Shown in pieces: positions 41,701-50,269 of a stretch of DNA of 64,000 nt; the first letter of the stretch is position 1, and each line of letters starts with the position of its first letter. A program made the position numbers and the translations under genes. The DNA comes from Streptomyces sp. NBC_00670 (GTDB lineage: Bacteria > Actinomycetota > Actinomycetes > Streptomycetales > Streptomycetaceae): positions 310,001-374,000 of the forward strand of contig NZ_CP109017.1 in assembly GCF_036226765.1 (NCBI RefSeq). Reading direction: 5' to 3'. Under the pieces are notes generated by a model. It saw only the letters and a list, made by a program, of their open reading frames with translations. It was not told the origin of the DNA and ran no database searches.

Positions 41701-42896
41701 GCGGCGCCAACGAGGGCAATCCGCCGGCCGCGATCGACAAGGGGATGCGCGAGGCGGTGGAGCGCCAGGTGCCGGGCGTGCTCTACCAGAACAACTCGGC
41801 GGGCGGGATCGTCACCGGCGGCGGCCCCTACGGATTCGTGGACCCGGAGCGGTACTTCGACCCGTCGACGTACGCCAGCAAGGACTTCGGCTTCCACACC
41901 GAGATCGGCATGCCGGTGGTCTCCACCGCGGCGAGCGTGCGCAACATGACGGGCGACGAGCCGGAGTGGCCCATCCGCGGGGCGTGGTTCTACCACGACT
42001 GGAGCGAGCACGGGAACCAGGGGGCGCCGAACTACAAGGCGGGCATCGAGGCCCGGCTCGGCGAGTCCGGGGGCCTCGACGACTTCGCCCGCAAGGCGCA
42101 GTTCGTCAACTACGAGAACACGCGCGCCATGTTCGAAGCGTGGAACGCCCACCTGTGGGACAACGCCTCCGGTCTGATGCTGTGGATGTCCCACCCGGCC
42201 TGGCACAGCACGGTCTGGCAGACGTACGACTACGACTTCGACGTCAACGGCACGTACTTCGGCGCCCGTTCGGGCTGCGAGCCGCTGCACGTACAGGCCG
42301 ACCCGGTCAAGTGGCAGGTCCTCGCGGTCAATCACACCGCGGCGGATCTGCGCGGTGCCACCGTCACCGCGCGGCTGTACGACCTGTCCGGCAAGGAGCT
42401 GGGCGAACGCCGGACCGCCCGCGTCGACGTGAAGCGGGCGGACACCGCGAAGGCGTTCACCGCCGACTGGACGGACGACCTCCCGGACCTGCACCTGCTG
42501 CGGCTCACCCTGGCGGACGCCAGGGGCAGGGAGGTGTCGCGGAACACCTACTGGCGCTACCGCGAGGCCGCGTCCCTGAAGGCCCTGAACAAGGCGAAGC
42601 AGGCCCGGCTGACCGGCGCGGTCACCAAGGTGTCCCGCTCCGGCGACCGCCACGAGCTGACCGCGACCCTGCACAACAGGGGCTCGGCGGTGGCCGCCAT
42701 GGTCCGCCTCTCCCTGCTGACGGGCGCCCACGGCCACCGGGTCCTGCCCACCCTGTACAGCGACAACTACCTGTGGCTCCTCCCGGGCGAGTCCCGCACG
42801 GTCCACCTGTCCTGGCCGGCCACGGCGACCTCCGCCCGCCACCCGGTCCTGACGGCGGAACCGTACAACGGCCCGGCGGCGACACTGCGGGCCTGA
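38796..42896 (+). CDS. Secreted GH2 glycoside hydrolase, exo-beta-glucosaminidase-like, with inserted discoidin-like modules
   Basis: This 1366-residue protein has a Tat-like signal (SRRTVVTTGTTLLAGFGLGAVLPVSTAAAA). Residues 60-220 form an F5/8-type discoidin domain (ALYRPVTASSTAYAPTVG to LNGFEVYGTAKG). The GH2 sugar-binding domain follows (SGWRLTMDDWADG, WWYKRDFALP) with an immunoglobulin-like domain to about 590. Residues 600-865 are two tandem discoidin-like units. The barrel starts ISVNGVRVLARGGNWGWDELLRRMP. The likely acid/base is Glu 973 in WCGANEGNPP and the likely nucleophile Glu 1036 in FHTEIGMPVV, as in CsxA-type exo-beta-D-glucosaminidases. Two Ig-like domains end the protein. The likely role is release of glucosamine or a related sugar from outside polymers. 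It is monocistronic, between a LacI-type operator and a strong terminator. Confidence 0.9.
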   Translation: MTDQSGPSRLPSRRTVVTTGTTLLAGFGLGAVLPVSTAAAAPTGAPEGSPSRGSSSPGELALYRPVTASSTAYAPTVGSFVVDRLSSPGVGGSGWRAEDGDPQWIAVDLQSVCEVTEVRLTFEADASTPVFTPPTEGNPHSGTTGKEVQSSYALVFVVETSLDNRSWTTAYRTTAGTGGVVDIQLPRPTRARWVRMTSQKRSSPLPLGLNGFEVYGTAKGRRPAATGWTDWGTHHGKAPRLEVAHDGSVPLESGWRLTMDDWADGEGAQLSKTAVDTSGWLPATVPGTVLASLVEQGKLPDPVSGLNNLHVPEALSRHSWWYKRDFALPHGLRTGSGRHVWLEFDGVNHKADVWLNGKRAGKLTYPFARAAFDVTSLLAAHGENALAVKITPMPVPGSPGDKGPDGSAWVDAGAAQMNLNSPTYLAASGWDWMPAVRDRAAGIWNHVRLRATGHLVLGDPRVDTVLPGLPDLSVAEVTVVVPVRNADSADRRTTVTAAFHGVRVSKTVTVKAGESLDVVFAPDAFHQLRLRDPKLWWPNGLGEAHLYDLTLTASAGGRESDRRTVRFGVRQFGYEYDVPLPFTASGDSFTQTVTFARQQARHVRIKCLTRATSWGSSLWTLAVGDSARPGTDLALHAPAEASSTDQDDHGAANATDGDPGTRWSSAYEDDQWIRVDLGSAQSFDRVDLTWERGYAKTFVVQVSPDGSDWTDVKSVDNGAVPLPFSNGDASLQVENLDRQSARYVRLKCGVRATSWGTSMWSLGVIDSEDPGTDLALHREAKASTAESGHPASHVTDGDSGTRWSSAYEDDQWIRVDLGSTRSFDRIAVVWETAYAKTYVIQVSDDDETWRDVKSVSNAPEPLRISVNGVRVLARGGNWGWDELLRRMPAERMDAAVRMHRDMNFTMIRNWVGSSDREEFFAACDRYGILVWNDFPNAWGMDPPDHDAFNAIARDTVLRYRIHPSVVVWCGANEGNPPAAIDKGMREAVERQVPGVLYQNNSAGGIVTGGGPYGFVDPERYFDPSTYASKDFGFHTEIGMPVVSTAASVRNMTGDEPEWPIRGAWFYHDWSEHGNQGAPNYKAGIEARLGESGGLDDFARKAQFVNYENTRAMFEAWNAHLWDNASGLMLWMSHPAWHSTVWQTYDYDFDVNGTYFGARSGCEPLHVQADPVKWQVLAVNHTAADLRGATVTARLYDLSGKELGERRTARVDVKRADTAKAFTADWTDDLPDLHLLRLTLADARGREVSRNTYWRYREAASLKALNKAKQARLTGAVTKVSRSGDRHELTATLHNRGSAVAAMVRLSLLTGAHGHRVLPTLYSDNYLWLLPGESRTVHLSWPATATSARHPVLTAEPYNGPAATLRA
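40593..41390 (+). repeat. Tandem duplication of the inserted module within the GH2 gene
   Basis: Unit 1 (40593-41015) and unit 2 (41016-41390) encode the same order of motifs: an ARxVRxKC strand, RATSWG, PGTDLALH, DGDxGTRWSSAYEDDQWIRVDLGS, then VKSV. About 52 bases at 40781-40832 and 41201-41252 are nearly identical, exactly 420 bp apart. Confidence 0.85.
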
Positions 42897-42899
42897 GCT

Positions 42900-42950
42900 C
42901 CACCGGTGGACGCCCCCCCATGCCCGGGCACGGGGGGCGTCCACCGGTGG
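42900..42950. terminator. Bidirectional hairpin terminator
   Basis: A perfect 19-bp stem (CCACCGGTGGACGCCCCCC at 42900-42918, complement at 42932-42950) closes a 13-nt loop between the converging GH2 and hydrolase genes. Confidence 0.9.
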
Positions 42951-42951
42951 T

Positions 42952-43842
42952 TCAGCGGCCGAGCAGATCGCGGATCGTCGCGGTGATCCCGTCCGGGTCC
43001 GCCTCGGCCATGAAGTGGCCCGCCGTGGTGAGGCGGTGGTCGAGGTCGGGGGCCCAGGCGCGCCAGACCTCGGCGGCGTCGTAGCCGAGGTGGGTGCCCC
43101 AGTCCTGCTGGACGACCGTGACCGGCATGGCGAGTTGGGAGCCGGCGTCCAGGTCGGCCTGGTCGTGGGTGACGTCGATGCCGGCGGAGGCGCGGTAGTC
43201 GGCGACGATCGAGTCGACGGCGGCGGCGCTCGCCCGCAGGTACTCGGCGCGGATCTCGTCGGGGAGCGTGGCCGGGTCGGCCGCCCAGGCGTCGAGGAAG
43301 GAGCCGAAGAACGCGTCGGCGCTGTTGGCGATCATCGTCTCCGGCAGGCCGGGCGGCTGTGCCATGAGGTACAGGTGGTGGGCGACGGCGGCCGAGACGC
43401 CGTGCAGCACGTTCCACATGTCCAGGGTCGGTACGACGTCGAGGATGCCCAGGTGGGTGAGGGTCTCCGGGTGGTCGAGGCCGGCCCGGAAGGCGACCAG
43501 GGCGCCGCGGTCGTGACCGACCAGGGCGAACCGGTCGTGGCCCAGCGAGGCCATGGCCGAGACGATGTCGGCGGCCATGTTGCGCTTGGCGTACGTGTGC
43601 GCGTCGGTGGCCCGGGGTTTGTCGGTGGCGCCGTAGCCGCGCAGGTCGGGGCAGACGACCGTGTGCTCCTCGGCGAGCCGGGGGGCGACGTGCCGCCACA
43701 TGAGGTGGGTCTGGGGGAAGCCGTGCAGCAGGACGACGGGGGTGCCCTCGCCGGCGAGCGCGGCGGACAGTTCCACACCGCCCTCGCCGGGCAGGCGTAC
43801 GTACTCGAAGCCGGGGATCGTGGGGGTCGTGGGCGTCTTCAT
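42952..43842 (-). CDS. Alpha/beta hydrolase (haloacetate dehalogenase/epoxide hydrolase-like)
   Basis: This 296-residue hydrolase has the oxyanion motif VVLLHGFPQTHLMWRHVAPRL near residue 35, DLRGYGATDKP, the nucleophile elbow ALVGHDRGALVAFR with an Asp nucleophile near residue 105, a cap region, and the catalytic His in TTAGHFMAEADPDG near the end. An Asp nucleophile marks the dehalogenase/epoxide hydrolase group rather than esterases. The ATG at 43842 has AAGAAGG upstream. A BTAD-type regulator is divergent 132 bp away and might control it. Confidence 0.9.
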   Translation of the reverse strand: MKTPTTPTIPGFEYVRLPGEGGVELSAALAGEGTPVVLLHGFPQTHLMWRHVAPRLAEEHTVVCPDLRGYGATDKPRATDAHTYAKRNMAADIVSAMASLGHDRFALVGHDRGALVAFRAGLDHPETLTHLGILDVVPTLDMWNVLHGVSAAVAHHLYLMAQPPGLPETMIANSADAFFGSFLDAWAADPATLPDEIRAEYLRASAAAVDSIVADYRASAGIDVTHDQADLDAGSQLAMPVTVVQQDWGTHLGYDAAEVWRAWAPDLDHRLTTAGHFMAEADPDGITATIRDLLGR

Positions 43843-43974
43843 CGGGGGCCTTCTTGCCGTGGGTGCGCGGACGGGGACCACCGTGCGCCGCGCCGATCAG
43901 CAACCGATCAGTAAGCGGGCGGCCGGGTGGTGTGCGGGGCGCGGCCGGTGGGACGGGCGCGGATGATGGGGCGC

Positions 43975-45963
43975 ATGCGGATCGATGTACTGGGTGCCGT
44001 GCGGGCCCTGCGCGAGGACGGCGGCGTGCTCAACCTGGGCGGGCCCCGGCACCGGGAGGTGCTCGCGCGGCTCGTCGCGGCCGAGGGGCGGATGGTCACC
44101 ACGGACGCCCTGGTCGGCGACCTGTGGACCGAGCCGCCGGCCCGCGCGGTGGGTGCGCTGCGGACGTTCGTCGCCGCGCTGCGCCGTACCCTCGAGCCGG
44201 ACCGGGCACCCCGCACCCCGGCGCGCCTCCTCGTCACGGAGGGCCCGGGCTACGCGCTGCGGCTGCCGCGCGCGGCCGTGGACGCGTACCGCTTCGAGGA
44301 CGCGCTGGCCGCGGCCCGCCGCTCCCCCGGCGCACCGGCCGCCGCCCACTCCCCCGACGTCGTGGACGCGCTCGGCGACGCCCTCGCCGCCTGGCGCGGT
44401 GTGCCCTACGCGGATCTGCCCGATGCCGCGTGGGCGCAGCGGGAGCGGACCCGGCTGGAGGAACTGCGGTCGCAGGCCGTGGAGTTGCGCGCCGGGATGC
44501 TGCTCGACTCGGGTGCGGGGGCGGAGCTCGTCGCCGATCTCGCCGCGCACGCGGGTGAGCATCCGTGGCGCGAGGACGCCTGGGCGCTGCTCGCCCGCGC
44601 GCTCTACCGCGACGGGCGGCCGGCCGACGCGCTGGCCACGCTGCGCCGGGCCCGCACGCTGCTCGTGGACCGGCTCGGCCTCGATCCCGGCCCGGCGCTG
44701 CGGCAGTTGGAGCAGGACGTCCTGAACCGGTCCGCGTCCCTGGAGCCGCCCCGCGCGCCCGCCCCGTACGCGGGGTCCCTGCTGGGCCCGGCGGGTGCCC
44801 GGCTGGGTCCCCGCACCACGGTGGACCTGGCCCGGACCCTCGCGCTGGCGGGCGGGGACGCGCTGGTCCTCTCGCGCCGCGACCGGCTGGCCGCCGTCGA
44901 GGCGGCCGAGCGGACGGGCGATGCGGTACTGACGGCCCGGGTCATCGGCGCCTATGACGTGCCGGCGATCTGGAGCCGGGCCGACGACGACGTCCAGGCC
45001 GGTGCGGTCGTGGCGGCCGCCGCGCGCACGCTGACCGCGCTCGGCCCGGACGCCCCCGCCGAGCTGCGCGTCCGGCTGCTGGCCACGATCGCCGTCGAGA
45101 GCCGTCCCGCCGGCCTCGCGGAGCCCGTCCTGGAGCGGGCGCGGACGGCGGCACGCGAGGCGGAGGCCCTGGCACGCCGCCTGGACGACCCCGCCCTGCT
45201 GGCCTTCGCGCTCAACGGCGTGTTCCTGCAGTCCTTCGCGCGTTCCGGCCTCGCCCCGCGACGGGACGCGATCGGCGCGGAACTGGTCGCGCTCGACGCC
45301 CGGCACGGGCTGCCGGCCCACGGCATCCTGGGCCGGCTCGTACGCCTGCAGTCCGCGTCGGCGCTCGGCGACCTCGACGCCGCCGAGGCGCACGCGCGGG
45401 CGGCGGAGCGGCTCGCGGCCGTGCACGAGTCCCGTCTCGTGCCGGTGCTCACCGGCTGGTTCCGGACCCGGGTCGCCGCCGCGCGCAGCGCCGGGCCCGG
45501 CGGTCCGTCCGCGGCGTCGGTCGCCGCGGCCTACCGCGAGGCCGACGACGCCCTCGCGGCGGCCGGCATGCCGGGGCTGCACCGCGGCCTGCTTCCGCTC
45601 GCCCTGCTCGGCCTGCGGCTGCTGCACGGCCGCCCCGCCCCCGTCGACAGCGCGCTCGACTGGGGTCCGTACCGTCCCTGGGCGGCACCGCTCGTGCTCC
45701 TCGCCCGGCAGCGGACCGAGGAGGCCCGCGCCGCGCTGGCCGCGACGCCGGAGCCGCCGGGCGACCACCTCCGAGAGGCCCTGTGGTGCCTCACCGCGCA
45801 CGCCGCCGTACTCCTCGGCGAGCCCGCACCCGCCGCCCGCGCGGCGGCCGCCCTGCGCGAGGCCCGTGACGAACACGCCGGCGCCGCCACCGGCATGCTC
45901 ACCCTCGGCCCCGTGCGGCGCTACCTCACCGCGGCGGAGGCCTGCGCGGCGGGCACCCGGTGA
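43975..45963 (+). CDS. SARP/BTAD-type transcriptional regulator without an ATPase domain
   Basis: This 662-residue protein begins with an OmpR-like winged helix (MRIDVLGAVRALREDGGVLNLGGPRHREVLARLVAAEGRMVTTDALVGDLW) followed by the bacterial transcriptional activator domain (VDAYRFEDALAAAR to LGLDPGPALRQLEQDVLNR, to about residue 260). The remaining 400 residues are alpha-helical and Ala/Arg-rich, of TPR-like character (AALREARDEHAGAATG), with no P-loop or NB-ARC motif, unlike AfsR. The start is the ATG at 43975; one three codons earlier (43966) is possible. It is divergent from a hydrolase. The target is unknown. Confidence 0.88.
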   Translation: MRIDVLGAVRALREDGGVLNLGGPRHREVLARLVAAEGRMVTTDALVGDLWTEPPARAVGALRTFVAALRRTLEPDRAPRTPARLLVTEGPGYALRLPRAAVDAYRFEDALAAARRSPGAPAAAHSPDVVDALGDALAAWRGVPYADLPDAAWAQRERTRLEELRSQAVELRAGMLLDSGAGAELVADLAAHAGEHPWREDAWALLARALYRDGRPADALATLRRARTLLVDRLGLDPGPALRQLEQDVLNRSASLEPPRAPAPYAGSLLGPAGARLGPRTTVDLARTLALAGGDALVLSRRDRLAAVEAAERTGDAVLTARVIGAYDVPAIWSRADDDVQAGAVVAAAARTLTALGPDAPAELRVRLLATIAVESRPAGLAEPVLERARTAAREAEALARRLDDPALLAFALNGVFLQSFARSGLAPRRDAIGAELVALDARHGLPAHGILGRLVRLQSASALGDLDAAEAHARAAERLAAVHESRLVPVLTGWFRTRVAAARSAGPGGPSAASVAAAYREADDALAAAGMPGLHRGLLPLALLGLRLLHGRPAPVDSALDWGPYRPWAAPLVLLARQRTEEARAALAATPEPPGDHLREALWCLTAHAAVLLGEPAPAARAAAALREARDEHAGAATGMLTLGPVRRYLTAAEACAAGTR

Positions 45964-46009
45964 TCACTGATCGTGGACGCCCGGTCCCGGGCCCGATTCC
46001 GGGAAGGGT

Positions 46010-46786
46010 TCACGCGGGGTGGGTGGTGGCGTCGATGCCGGCGAAGAAGGGCAGCAGGGCCTTCGCCAGTGCGTCGGGGGCCTCGAGCGCGGCGTAGTGG
46101 CCGACGCCGTCGAGTGTCACCGACTCGACGGCACGCGGCCCCGGCCCCCTCCCGGCCGCCACGGCGCGGGACAGGGTGTCGGTCGTGAACGGGGCCCCGC
46201 CCGCGTCGACCGCGAGGACGGGCACGGTCAGGCCGGGAGCGTCGGCCAGCGCCCTGACCTCGGGCCCCTCGCCCAGCATGGACCGGTAGAGGCCGCTCGC
46301 GCCCCGCCAGCCGTCGGGGCGTGCGTAGGTGCGGGCGAACTCCGCGAGGTCGGCGTCGGTGATCGCCTCCGGTCTCGCGCTCAGCGCCGGGAAGGCGAAC
46401 CGGCCCAGGAACTTCCTCTCCCGTCCGGCGAGCAGCAGTTCGGGGATGCCGGGGGCGGCGAGCACACCGATGTGCCAGGTCCCGCCGCGGGTGACGTCGG
46501 CCAGTGCCTCCAGGCCGAACCCGGGCAGCCCCATCTCGATCCCGGTGAGACTGCGCACGCTCCCGGGGTGGGTGACCGCCAGGCGGAAGACGGTCGCTCC
46601 CGCGATGTCCTGACCGGTGACGTGGACCGGACCCACGTCGAGCCGCTCGATGAGCAGGCGCAGGTCCTCGGCCGCCGTTGCGCTGTCGCAGGGGCCCGGT
46701 CCGTCGCCGGAGTCGCCGAAGCCGCGCAGATCGACGGCGAAGACCCGGTGGTCCTGGGTGAGCTCGGTCCGTGTCACCGTCGCCAA
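46010..46786 (-). pseudogene. Alpha/beta hydrolase (epoxide-hydrolase type) lacking its N-terminus
   Basis: The coding frame starts at TTG 46786 with [30 protein letters not shown], which in intact relatives lies about 50 residues into the protein. The preceding strands and the HGxP oxyanion loop are absent, and an in-frame TAA lies about 35 bp upstream with no ATG or GTG between. The rest is well preserved over 258 residues: Asp nucleophile in [15 protein letters not shown] and His in [12 protein letters not shown] MarR operator palindrome touches the start. It is probably a truncated, inactive remnant still attached to MarR-controlled sequence, though a short functional form cannot be excluded. 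Confidence 0.75.
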
Positions 46787-46843
46787 TGGACAACCTTGTT
46801 GTCCATCACCTCTCCCGCATTAGACAACCAAGTTTTCCTTGTC
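46786..46843. promoter_or_regulatory. Putative MarR operators upstream of the MarR gene
   Basis: ATGGACAA-N5-TTGTCCAT at 46786-46806 has 8-bp perfect arms. A weaker related site, GACAA-N11-TTGTC, is at 46823-46843. Both share the ACAA/TTGT core and lie 36-93 bp before the MarR start codon. Confidence 0.75.
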
Positions 46844-46878
46844 GAGGGCGGTCGGGCGCCACGACGTACGCCGCTGCC

Positions 46879-47364
46879 ATGTCACGATCCGGCGCCGACC
46901 TCGCCCTGCTCCTGCTGGGGGGCTTCCGCTCGCTGGTGGACGCCGCGACGGCCGAGCTGGACCGCCACGGGTACGAGGGGGTGCGTCCCGCCCACGACTT
47001 CGCCATGCGGGCCATCGCCGCCGGCGCCGACAACGCCTCGGAGCTGGGCCGCCGTCTGTCGGCCACCAAGCAGGCGGCGGCCAAGACCATCACGGTGCTC
47101 CAGGAGCGTGGCTACGTGACCCGGGACGCCGACCCTCTCGACGCCCGCCGCAAACGGCTGCGGGTCACCCCGCTAGGCTTCGAGGTGATGAGGCAGGGCG
47201 AGGAGGTCTTCGACGAGGTGCGCGCGCGGTGGGAACGGCGCATCGGCTCCGCCGAACTCGCGCTGTTCGAGGCCCGGTTGAGGGAACTCGTCGGCGCGGA
47301 ACCGGTACGGCTGGACGCGCCGGGCTGGGTGGCACAGGACCTCGGGGGGCCGGACGGCCACTAG
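46879..47364 (+). CDS. MarR-family transcriptional regulator
   Basis: This 161-residue regulator has a MarR winged helix (FAMRAIAAGADNASELGRRLSATKQAAAKTITVLQERGYVTRDADPLDARRKRLRVTPLGFEVM). The ATG at 46879 gives the usual N-terminus; the open frame continues 36 codons upstream into the operator. It ends in a CTAG overlap with the converging reductase gene. It probably controls itself and the divergent hydrolase remnant. Confidence 0.92.
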   Translation: MSRSGADLALLLLGGFRSLVDAATAELDRHGYEGVRPAHDFAMRAIAAGADNASELGRRLSATKQAAAKTITVLQERGYVTRDADPLDARRKRLRVTPLGFEVMRQGEEVFDEVRARWERRIGSAELALFEARLRELVGAEPVRLDAPGWVAQDLGGPDGH

Positions 47365-48101
47365 TCCATCCGGAAGCCCGCCGGGCCACGTACCGCCGCG
47401 GCGGCGAGTTCCTTGATGCGGGTGGCGGGCGCCGGTGTGCCGGGGGCCTGTTGGATCCAGGCGACCAGCTCCGGCGTGGGCAGGCCCGTCGGCGGGTGGT
47501 CCACGTACGGCAGGGCGTACAGCGGCGTGTTGGGTTCGCTGCGCCAGCTTTCCGCGAGCGTGCCCAGGTCCACGGCGTCGAAGCCGAGGACGTCCAGCAG
47601 CGCGGCCACCTCCTTCTTGGCTCCCGGGTCGTCGCCGGACACCGGCAGCGCGGTGCGGTCGGCGGCTCCGGCCGGGCGGAAGAGGTCCAGGAGCTGCTGG
47701 GGCCCGATGTTGTGCAGGGCCTTGACCACCCGGGCGCCGGGGAGGCCGCGCTGGACCAGCTCGCTGGAGGTGAGGGTGTCGCTGTCGAGCTCGGGGATGG
47801 TCCAGCCGGACCCCGGCGCGTAGTTCATCGGGTCGATCACGATCCGGCCCTCCAGCTCCGTACGGGGCAGCCGTTCACGGGCCGCCAGCGGTACGGCCGC
47901 GAGGACCACCTCGCCTGCGCGGGCCGCCTCGGCGGGCGTGGCCGCGCGGGCCCGCCGGCCGAGCCGGGCGACCAGGTCGTCCAGCGTGCCGGGGCCGCGC
48001 GAATTGCTCAGGACGACGTCCAGTCCGGCGTCGACGGCGCGGCGGGCGACCCCGGCGCCGACCATGCCGGTGCCGATGATGCCCAGGGTTGCAGTGCTCA
48101 C
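47361..48101 (-). CDS. NAD(P)-binding oxidoreductase, NADPH:F420 reductase-like
   Basis: This 246-residue protein starts with a Rossmann fold (TLGIIGTGMVGAGVARRAVDAGLDVVLSNSRGP) and continues with the family pattern VIDPMNYAPGSGW, ARVVKALHNIGPQQL and LPVSGDDPGAKKEVAALLDVLGFDAVDLG. This matches the F420_oxidored group, whose members reduce F420 with NADPH or act on other substrates. The GTG at 48101 has GGAGA 8 bp upstream. It is divergent from a LysR regulator with a palindrome between, and that regulator probably controls it. Confidence 0.9.
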   Translation of the reverse strand: MSTATLGIIGTGMVGAGVARRAVDAGLDVVLSNSRGPGTLDDLVARLGRRARAATPAEAARAGEVVLAAVPLAARERLPRTELEGRIVIDPMNYAPGSGWTIPELDSDTLTSSELVQRGLPGARVVKALHNIGPQQLLDLFRPAGAADRTALPVSGDDPGAKKEVAALLDVLGFDAVDLGTLAESWRSEPNTPLYALPYVDHPPTGLPTPELVAWIQQAPGTPAPATRIKELAAAAVRGPAGFRMD

Positions 48102-48227
48102 TTCTGTGTTCTCCGTTCGGTGTCGAGCCCGGGTGGCGGACCCGAGTGACGGGTCCGGGTGGCGGGCCCGGCATCCATCACAGTCGACGCGGCCCGGGCG
48201 AACAATGACCGGATTCGCCCGGCAGCG

Positions 48228-48242
48228 ATCACATCGTGTGAT
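48228..48242. promoter_or_regulatory. LysR-type operator
   Basis: ATCACA-TCG-TGTGAT has perfect 6-bp arms and the T-N11-A form expected of LysR sites. It lies 11 bp before the LysR start codon and about 127 bp from the divergent reductase gene. Confidence 0.75.
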
Positions 48243-48253
48243 AGATCAGAAGG

Positions 48254-49102
48254 GTGGAACTGAGGGCGTTGCAGTACTTCGTGACCGTCGCCGAGGAGCT
48301 GCACTTCGGGCGCGCCGCCCAGCGGCTGCGCATCGTGCAGCCGGCGGTGAGCCAGCAGATCGTCCGGCTGGAACGGGAGCTCGGCGTACGGCTGCTCGAC
48401 CGCACGTCACGCCGGGTGCGGCTCACCCCGGCCGGTGAGCGGGTGCTCGCCGCGGCCCGCGAGACCCTGGCCGCGGCGGCCCGGGTCCGGGTGGTGGCCG
48501 GGGAGCCGGCGGCCGTACTGCGCATCGGCGTGGCGTCCTGCGTCACCGGGCGGCTCGACCGCGCGCTGTCCCGCCTGGGCGACGGGGAGCGCCCCGCCGA
48601 GCCGGAGCTGGTCGATCTGCCGGTGACCGCCCGTCTCGACGCGGTACTGGGCGGTGAGCTGGACCTCGCGCTGGTCCGCGGCACAGTCGCGTCCACGGCG
48701 CTGACGGTCGTACGGGCCTGGTCCGAGCCCCTGCACGCGGTGCTCGGGCGCGCGCACCCCGCCGCCGGGAAGCCCGCGGTCGGCCTCGCCGACCTCGCCC
48801 CGCACGGCCTGCGGCTCCCCGCCCGCGACAGCGACCCGCCGCTGCACGACGCGATCCTCGCCGCGCTGCCCCTGGCGCCGGTACGGCCGCCCGCCGGGGA
48901 CATGCTGCACGTGCTGTTCGAGGTGGGCCGGGACCCCGAGGCATGGACGCTGCTGCCGGCGGAACAGCTCGCCGCCGCCCGCTCCGAGCGGCTGCTCCAG
49001 CTGCCCCTCACCCCGCCGGTGACCGTCGACGGGCATGTCGTCACCTCACGCGCGACGCCCGAGTCCTGCGTGGCGTCGTACGTGGCCGCATTCGCGGACT
49101 GA
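48254..49102 (+). CDS. LysR-family transcriptional regulator
   Basis: This 282-residue regulator has an N-terminal HTH (MELRALQYFVTVAEELHFGRAAQRLRIVQPAVSQQIVRLERELGVRLLDRTSRRV) and a LysR effector domain (LRIGVASCVTGRL to VTVDGHVVTS). The GTG at 48254 lies directly after AAGG with almost no leader. It is divergent from the F420-reductase-like gene. Its 3' end overlaps the antisense TetR remnant by 62 bp. Confidence 0.92.
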   Translation: MELRALQYFVTVAEELHFGRAAQRLRIVQPAVSQQIVRLERELGVRLLDRTSRRVRLTPAGERVLAAARETLAAAARVRVVAGEPAAVLRIGVASCVTGRLDRALSRLGDGERPAEPELVDLPVTARLDAVLGGELDLALVRGTVASTALTVVRAWSEPLHAVLGRAHPAAGKPAVGLADLAPHGLRLPARDSDPPLHDAILAALPLAPVRPPAGDMLHVLFEVGRDPEAWTLLPAEQLAAARSERLLQLPLTPPVTVDGHVVTSRATPESCVASYVAAFAD

Positions 49103-49630
49103 CCCACCGGTCCGGGGTGGTCGGCACCGACCGCTCGGGGCTCACCCCCCGCACCGTCAGATCGAGCAGCCGTCGCGCCTCCGCGGCGGCGTCCGGACGG
49201 CCCTCCGTGGCCAGTGCGATGCCCCTGACCAGGGCGAGCAGATCCGCGGCGGCGGCGTCCGACGCCACCGCGCCCGCCTCGGCCGCGCGCCGCAGCAGCG
49301 GTTCCAGCCCCCGGCCGAGCACGGTCGCACAGGCGTTCACGTGGGACGGATCGTCCAACCCATCCTGAGCCAGGGCCTCACCCATGCCACGCGCGGAGGC
49401 GCTGTAGTCGGTGAGCGCGCCCAGCCATTCGAGCAGCGCGGCGCGGGCGTCGGTGGCCCCGGCCAGCGATGCGGCGTGGGCGCACAGCGACTCGATCCGC
49501 TCGCCGAACACCGCCTGGAGCAGCGCCCGTCGGCCGGGGGTGCCGGCGCACGGTCGCCGAGCCGACTCCGGCGAGGCGGGCGATCCGTTCGAGGGAGGCG
49601 TCCGCGCCGTGGGCGGCGACCTCATCGAGG
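49041..49630 (-). pseudogene. TetR-family regulator remnant: 5' truncated and frameshifted
   Basis: The end of a TetR HTH (VAAHGADASLERIARLAGVGSATVRRH) is readable in one minus frame up to 49540, and the continuation (GRRALLQAVFGERIESLCAHAASL... to RLLDLTVRGVS) in another. Restoring two bases after the CAC codon at 49540-49542 would give the normal TetR HFPGRRALL. So a 2-bp loss, or a sequencing error, breaks the gene. The first helix and start codon are also missing: upstream of about 49625 the sequence passes directly into the opposite-strand NmrA remnant. Confidence 0.75.
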
Positions 49631-50238
49631 CCGCCAGGACCGCCAGGGTACCGCACTTCGTCCAGACCACCACCTCCGGCACGGGACAGCACGTCACCTG
49701 GGTGAAAGGGCGCTGGGCCGTCATGGAGCCGTACTACGCCACGAAGGCGGAGATCCAGGACCGGGTGCGCGAGGCCGGGTTCGCACACTGGACGCTGCTC
49801 AAGCCGAGCTACTCCTTGGAGAACTTCCTACCCTCGGAGCGCGACGTCTTCCCACGCGGCGTCGAGGGTGGACTCGTCAGCCTCCTCAAGCCCACGACGT
49901 GCCTGTCACTCGTCGCCCTCGACGACATCGGCAGCGCGGCGGCCGCGGCGATCGCCGCCCCCGAGCGGTTCGACGGCGTGGAACTGGAACTGGCGGGCGA
50001 CCGGCGCACGACGGCGGAGAGCGCGGACATCCTCTCCCGCGCCCTCGGCCCCACGCCGACCGCACCCGACATGACGGAGGAGGCGGCGGTCGCGGCCGGC
50101 CTCTCCGACGCGGGCCACGGCCAGGCGGCCCTCAACGACCACCCCCAGCCGGCCCACCCGAGCCACGCCCGCGCACTCGGCCTGCCCACGACGGACTTCG
50201 AGACCTGGGTCCACACCCACCTCTTGCCGACCGCCTGA
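49612..50238 (+). pseudogene. NmrA-family NAD(P)-binding protein remnant (N-terminus missing)
   Basis: The coding character begins near 49612 with GDLIEAARTARVPHFVQTTTSGTGQHVTWVKGRW and continues to a normal C-terminus (TTDFETWVHTHLLPTA). The Rossmann start (GxTGxxG) and about 90-100 residues seen in intact NmrA proteins are absent, and no plausible start codon with a ribosome site precedes it. It abuts the TetR remnant head-to-head. The layout of an intact TetR/NmrA pair is seen 1 kb downstream. Confidence 0.75.
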
Positions 50239-50269
50239 CGGACCGCCCGAGTGCGGCCGTGCCGCACCG

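Noticed and set aside
39801..42944. 1047-codon minus-strand frame
   Set aside because: It is a shadow of the GH2 gene; its bias follows the sense frame and it crosses the perfect terminator hairpin.
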